DNA of 58,043 nucleotides, from positions 1 to 58,043 of the forward strand of contig CAYXVE010000031.1 of NCBI GenBank assembly GCA_964468435.1, written 5' to 3'. The stretch is from JBCCTX01 sp964468435 (GTDB lineage: Bacteria > Bacteroidota > Bacteroidia > J057). Of the stretch, positions 53,791 through 58,043 are shown in pieces; the stretch's first letter is position 1, and each line of letters begins with the position of its first letter. The notes beneath the pieces were generated by a model, which saw nothing but the letters and a program-made list of their open reading frames with translations, did no database searches and was not told the origin of the DNA. The position numbers and the translations under genes are program-made.

Positions 53791-53830
53791 TTTAGACTCG
53801 TTTAGAATAAGTTAAAAAACATTATATTTG
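53791..53830 (+). promoter_or_regulatory. feoAB promoter with operator-like direct repeat
   Basis: TATATTTG at 53823-53830 is a perfect Bacteroidota -7 box (TAnnTTTG), with TTTAG at 53801 in the -33 position 19 nt before it. TTTAGACTCG and TTTAGAATAA at 53791-53810 form a direct repeat overlapping the -33 element, where an iron regulator (DtxR- or Fur-like) could bind. The regulator is inferred only from position. Confidence 0.6.
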
Positions 53831-53860
53831 TACTTAGAATTAGAAATAACTCAGTATCTC

Positions 53861-54136
53861 ATGCGTGAAACGATTGTTTTTCCCGATTCCACAGACCTAA
53901 TAGCACAGTCCGCTAAGCCCCTGGATCGGGTGTCTAAAGGAGAAAAGGGTAGGATAACCGAGATCCATTCTCAGCAGTTGTCCCTTACCTTGCTAAAAAT
54001 GGGAATCGTGAAGGGCGATCAGATTCAGGTTACAGATGTAGCTCCACTAGGTGATCCCATTGCTTTTAAGGTAAACGGCACAAAAATATCTTTGCGTAAA
54101 AAGGACGCTTCCAATATATGGATATCCCAAATGTAG
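53861..54136 (+). CDS. feoA: FeoA-family ferrous iron transport protein
   Basis: Small cytoplasmic SH3-like protein of 91 residues from ATG 53861 (earlier in-frame codons to 53828 overlap the promoter). The FeoA core is LDRVSKGEKGRITEIHSQQLSLTLLKMGIVKGDQIQV and a final strand with ISLRKKDASNIWI. FeoA assists the FeoB pump. Its 3' end overlaps feoB by 19 bp. Confidence 0.93.
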   Translation: MRETIVFPDSTDLIAQSAKPLDRVSKGEKGRITEIHSQQLSLTLLKMGIVKGDQIQVTDVAPLGDPIAFKVNGTKISLRKKDASNIWISQM

Positions 54137-56256
54137 TCACTACATCACAAAAAATCGTATTAGTTGGCACCCCTAACTGTGGAAAAACCTCCCTTTTTAA
54201 TTCCCTTACCGGACTAAACCAAAGAGTGGGGAATTTTGCAGGAGTAACGGTAGAGCGTAAAAGTGCAGAACTAACTCTCAGAAAAACAACTGCCCGACTA
54301 ATAGATCTACCTGGTGTCAATAACCTCTATCCGGAATCGGAAGATGAAAAGATTACCTGCGATATACTCAGAAATCCCCATCATGAGGATCACCCAGATA
54401 TGGTGATCGTAGTTGCAGATGCAACCCAACTACGAAGGGGACTAGCACTCTGCACTCAAGTCATAGACCTTGGATTTCCCACTATTCTGGCCATCAATAT
54501 GGCCGATTTGCTGAAAAAAGAAAATATTCAATTAGATACTCAAAAGCTTTCTTACCAGATAGGAATTCCAGTCGTATCACTCTCAGTCTTGAAAAAGCAG
54601 GGAATTTCTGAACTTAAGCGTTTTCTCATTTCCCCACTCTCCCCTCCCCAGAAGCCCATCATGAAGATCCCTGGGGGATTTTCAAGTACGCTGAATCAAA
54701 TTAAAGAGCTGGTAGAAACCGAGAATGATTATCTGGCTTTTCAAATTCTGCTGGATCCTCAAAATTTTAATTGGATTAGCCAGGAACAAATATATGATTT
54801 GCAACATTCGGCAAATATTTCAGCAGACAGTCATCGGCTGATTTCCAATGAGTTGATCATTCGTTATGATTATGCAGATGAATTGATCAAGAGCACGGTC
54901 TACAAACCTGCTGTAGCCACTGAAAGTATTAGTTCACGAATTGACAGCATTCTTACCCACAGAATCTGGGGTTACCTGATCTTCCTGGCTGTTCTGGTCA
55001 TCGTATTTCAATCGATTTTTTCATGGGCTAATTATCCTATGGGGGCAATCGAAAGTTGGGTAGAACAATTGAAAACTTTCGCCAGTGGTTTACTTCCTGA
55101 TGGCTGGTTGACCCGCCTACTAGTTGAGGGTATCATTACGGGTTTTGGGGGAATCATCGTGTTCATTCCACAAATTGCCTTTCTTTTTCTTTTTGTTTCT
55201 GTCATGGAAGAATCGGGATATATGTCCCGGGTAGTATTTTTGATGGATCGCATTATGCGTCCTTTCGGATTTAGTGGCAAATCCATCATCCCCCTTATGG
55301 GAGGTATGGCCTGTGCAATACCTTCCATCATGATGACTCGCAGCATTCCCAGCAAGCAAGAGCGACTAATTACCATTATGGTCACCCCTTTGATGAGTTG
55401 CTCTGCCAGAATTCCCGTGTACACGCTTTTGATAGCTATGTTTATTCCTCCCAACCGTATCCTCGGCATAGATCAACGTGGACTCATCATGACAGGACTA
55501 TATTTTCTGGGATTTATTATGGCTTTGCTGGTGGCATGGGTGTTTAAAAAAGTACTTCGCTACCAGTCAGATGGTATTTTTGTAATGGAAATGCCTGGCT
55601 ATCGCATGCCCAGATGGAAAAATGTACTTCTGACAGTATACCAGCGATCCCTGGACTTTGTGTTTGGCGCAGGAAAAATCATTCTGGCAATCTCAATCAT
55701 TCTGTGGCTCCTGGTAAGTTATGGACCAGGCACTCAAAGAGAAGCGATTCAACATTCTTATGAGGCTCAAATCAGCCAGATTGATAGTCCTGTGAAACGA
55801 GCACAACTTGAAGAGGATATGCAAACAGAATTACTTGAACATTCCTATGCAGCCTATGCTGGTAAATGGATTGAACCCATGATACGTCCTCTGGGCTATG
55901 ACTGGAAAATCGGAATAAGCCTGATTACTTCCTTTGCCGCACGGGAGGTATTTGTCGGAACCATGAGCATTATTTACAACCAAGAAGATCCTGGAAGTGC
56001 AGAAGATGAAGTAAAAGCCAGAAGCTCATTGATTGAAAGACTTAGAGCTGAAAAAGACCCCGACACCGGAAAAAAAATATACACACCGGCAGTAGTATTT
56101 TCTTTGATCATCTTTTATGCCTTTGCTATGCAATGTATGAGTACACTGGCAGTTACACAAAGAGAAGTAGGGTGGTTTTGGACAGGTATTATGTTTGTCT
56201 ATCTCACAGTACTGGCATATGGAGCTGCCTGGATAACTTACTTATTATTGAGCTGA
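54118..56256 (+). CDS. feoB: Ferrous iron transporter FeoB
   Basis: Inner-membrane Fe(II) importer of 712 residues. The N-terminal G domain has G1 GTPNCGKTS (residues 17-25), G3 DLPGVNNLYP and G4 NMAD, then a regulatory helical region and about ten membrane helices with GGIIVFIPQIAFLFLF, SGKSIIPLMGGMACAIPS and the late segment FAAREVFVGTMSI. Translated with feoA from the same promoter. Its 3' end overlaps the convergent peptidase gene by 19 bp. Confidence 0.97.
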   Translation: MDIPNVVTTSQKIVLVGTPNCGKTSLFNSLTGLNQRVGNFAGVTVERKSAELTLRKTTARLIDLPGVNNLYPESEDEKITCDILRNPHHEDHPDMVIVVADATQLRRGLALCTQVIDLGFPTILAINMADLLKKENIQLDTQKLSYQIGIPVVSLSVLKKQGISELKRFLISPLSPPQKPIMKIPGGFSSTLNQIKELVETENDYLAFQILLDPQNFNWISQEQIYDLQHSANISADSHRLISNELIIRYDYADELIKSTVYKPAVATESISSRIDSILTHRIWGYLIFLAVLVIVFQSIFSWANYPMGAIESWVEQLKTFASGLLPDGWLTRLLVEGIITGFGGIIVFIPQIAFLFLFVSVMEESGYMSRVVFLMDRIMRPFGFSGKSIIPLMGGMACAIPSIMMTRSIPSKQERLITIMVTPLMSCSARIPVYTLLIAMFIPPNRILGIDQRGLIMTGLYFLGFIMALLVAWVFKKVLRYQSDGIFVMEMPGYRMPRWKNVLLTVYQRSLDFVFGAGKIILAISIILWLLVSYGPGTQREAIQHSYEAQISQIDSPVKRAQLEEDMQTELLEHSYAAYAGKWIEPMIRPLGYDWKIGISLITSFAAREVFVGTMSIIYNQEDPGSAEDEVKARSSLIERLRAEKDPDTGKKIYTPAVVFSLIIFYAFAMQCMSTLAVTQREVGWFWTGIMFVYLTVLAYGAAWITYLLLS

Positions 56257-57932
56257 TCATTGTACATTTCAGTATCCAAAAGCGACTGAGCAGCTTTTAC
56301 CACAACGGGATCATTGAAAAATGATGCTTCCGTAATGCCAGCCTCATAATAGTACCTACGGAGAATCTCTTCTTTCAATTCTTCTATGATATCTTTTTTG
56401 TACTGCTCAAGATCGTCTGCTTTATAGGAAATGATCTGTTGGCTGATCTTGTTGAGAGGCAAGTCAAGTTCATCCAACCCTTCCTCACTCTCAAGCAATG
56501 CTTGAAATTCATCTATAGACTGTTCTGAAGGGGTGCTGTACTCAAACTTATTCTCAGCGAGAAAATCCAAAAACTGCTGATATAGTTCATCTGATATCTG
56601 AAAGCTTGCAGGCGGAGCAATACTGTCATTTTCTCGGACAAACAGAGTCGCAAAGTCAAATATCATCCCTTGGGAGATTAACGCCTGCAATATGGTAGAC
56701 TTCTTCGCTAGATCTACCGGTATATCCGGATCTATTCCGGCCCCATCATATACTTTACGTACATTTCGCGTAGTAAATGCTTTTTTCAGACTATCGGGTA
56801 TGGAATCTACACCTCCACTCAGATCTTTATTGCTATAATCTATGGCTTGTATACACCTACCACTAGGAGTGTAGTATTTTGCTACCGTTATTTTGAATTG
56901 GGTGTTATAGCTCAGTGGCCTTACATTTTGCACCAATCCTTTACCAAAACTTTTCTGCCCCACCAGGATACCTCTATCAAAATCCTGTATAGCGCCTGCA
57001 ACGATCTCAGAAGCACTGGCACTACCTTCATCGATCAGTATGGCCAGGGGAATATCTGTATTCCAGGGATCACGCCTGGTAGAAAAAGAACGGGTATGCA
57101 TGGGACTACGTCCTTTCATGTCCAGTACAGTCTCATCTTTGGGGAGAAACAAATTCAAAATATCAATCGCCTGATCTACTCTTCCCCCTGGATTATCTCT
57201 CAAGTCAAGTATGATACCTTCCAGTTCAGGGTGGTTTTTTTCCAGTGATCTTACTGCAGCTTCCAAATCAGGTGCAGCAGACTCATTGAAGACCGTAAGC
57301 TTTACATACCCGATCATATCATGGGTAAGACCGTAATATGGCACACTACTTTGAAGGGCTTCCACAAAATCTCGTGTAACATCTACATCCAAGATTCTAT
57401 CCTCTCGTTGAAGACGAAGCGTAACAACAGATCCTTGCTCTCCCTGCAGGAGGTTGTCTATCTTAGATAAGGGCCAGGTAGAATCGGTAATATCTTCTCC
57501 ATCTATGCTCCGCAATATATCTCCAGGTCTGATATCCGCTATATCTGACGGTCCATTTTGAACAATAGACCTGACTACGATCTGGTCTTTCATTCTGGAT
57601 ATACGTGCTCCTACTCCACTATACTGTCCAGTACGAATAAATTTGGCATCTTCTATTCTACTTTCGCTGATAAAAACAGTATATGGGTCAAGAGTAGACA
57701 TCATAGAATCAATTGCCTTACGCATTAGCAGTGTCGGATCTACATTATCTACATAGGATCTGTTCACCTCCTTATATACCCTACTAAATATGTCCAACTG
57801 CTGTGCAATCTTAAAATATTTATTTCCCAGCGAGATAAATCCAAAACCAACTAATATACCCGATATTAATATAAGGATTACCCAACGAGATACCTTTGCC
57901 TTATTCATAACACTTCTATTTATCAGGTTCAA
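56238..57932 (-). CDS. CtpA-type S41 peptidase
   Basis: Periplasmic carboxyl-terminal processing protease of 564 residues (an ATG at 57908, MNKAKVSRW, is an equally good start). The N-terminal membrane anchor (VILILISGILVGFGF) is followed by a PDZ domain (about residues 95-185, with IRPGDILRSIDGEDI), the S41 core with Ser in DEGSASASEIVAG and Lys in LVGQKSFGKG, and an acidic C-terminal region. It is shorter than the Prc-type enzyme at 15.6-17.7 kb and is the usual second S41 peptidase of Bacteroidota. Confidence 0.93.
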   Translation of the reverse strand: MNLINRSVMNKAKVSRWVILILISGILVGFGFISLGNKYFKIAQQLDIFSRVYKEVNRSYVDNVDPTLLMRKAIDSMMSTLDPYTVFISESRIEDAKFIRTGQYSGVGARISRMKDQIVVRSIVQNGPSDIADIRPGDILRSIDGEDITDSTWPLSKIDNLLQGEQGSVVTLRLQREDRILDVDVTRDFVEALQSSVPYYGLTHDMIGYVKLTVFNESAAPDLEAAVRSLEKNHPELEGIILDLRDNPGGRVDQAIDILNLFLPKDETVLDMKGRSPMHTRSFSTRRDPWNTDIPLAILIDEGSASASEIVAGAIQDFDRGILVGQKSFGKGLVQNVRPLSYNTQFKITVAKYYTPSGRCIQAIDYSNKDLSGGVDSIPDSLKKAFTTRNVRKVYDGAGIDPDIPVDLAKKSTILQALISQGMIFDFATLFVRENDSIAPPASFQISDELYQQFLDFLAENKFEYSTPSEQSIDEFQALLESEEGLDELDLPLNKISQQIISYKADDLEQYKKDIIEELKEEILRRYYYEAGITEASFFNDPVVVKAAQSLLDTEMYNDQLNNK

Positions 57933-58043
57933 CGCAAATAAAAGAGAAGGTTCCAGGATTTTCAGAAAATCTTTGATGTAGCAGTATTTGAGGACTAACT
58001 CTTTTATTCCTATTTAGATAATAAACAATTTAATAAAAAATAC

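Overview
The window is a draft-assembly piece of a member of the Bacteroidota, most likely order Cytophagales. The evidence is a type IX secretion C-terminal sorting domain on the large secreted protein near 48-50 kb, TAnnTTTG-type promoter boxes, an OlsF-like acyltransferase fusion, a HYC_CC_PP-family copper-island protein, and protein sequences typical of that phylum. Three runs of exactly 100 N (30287-30386, 41196-41295, 49935-50034) are scaffold gaps. The third is flanked by an exact 55-bp duplication and is almost certainly a false gap.

Layout. 0-6 kb: a minus-strand copper/silver efflux operon (HYC_CC_PP protein, CusA-type RND pump, small HMA-domain protein, TolC-type outer membrane protein). 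It is bordered and invaded by arrays of 8-nt-phased GAT/ATC repeats. 6-9.4 kb: a gene-poor accessory stretch with a yeast Fcy1-like cytosine deaminase, a decayed IS110-type transposase, and three minus-strand tRNAs: Arg(UCU) interrupted by a 336-nt group I intron, Pro(UGG) and Ser(GCU). 9.4-15.5 kb: a plus-strand run with a P-loop kinase, a phosphotransferase-like protein, a BatA-like VWA protein, a TPR protein, a DinB protein and a PQQ-dependent dehydrogenase carrying heme c. 15.5-20.5 kb: tail-specific protease, L20 and L35, a DUF1080 glycan protein, and CnoX-like thioredoxin-TPR. 20.5-30 kb, minus strand: 4-alpha-glucanotransferase, acyl-CoA dehydrogenase, acyl-CoA carboxylase beta subunit, YebC, and a large uncharacterised helical protein ending in a winged helix. 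30-41 kb: HtrA protease (5' end in a gap), alpha-amylase, PdxJ, an acidic helical protein, an OlsF-like acyltransferase, a DnaQ-like exonuclease with a cNMP/CBS/DUF294 regulator, and ComEC. 41-50 kb: M48 lipoprotein peptidase, TPR protein, a broken lipoprotein gene, an NTF2-like protein, a RelE-like protein, a phosphatase, PanB, a RluA-family pseudouridine synthase, and the T9SS cargo protein. 50-58 kb: DUF952 protein, a small exported protein with a UbiA-like membrane protein, an ATP-grasp protein with a DinB protein, FeoA-FeoB, and a CtpA-type S41 peptidase.

Themes are metal handling (copper export, ferrous iron import), envelope proteolysis (two S41 peptidases, HtrA, M48), glycogen/maltodextrin use (MalQ, amylase, DUF1080), short-chain acyl-CoA metabolism, and membrane-lipid remodelling. 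The strongest unusual signals are the tRNA-Arg(UCU) group I intron and two families of short-period (8-nt and 7-nt) repeat arrays. These arrays form inverted structures between genes and extend into coding sequence, supplying start, stop and internal codons.
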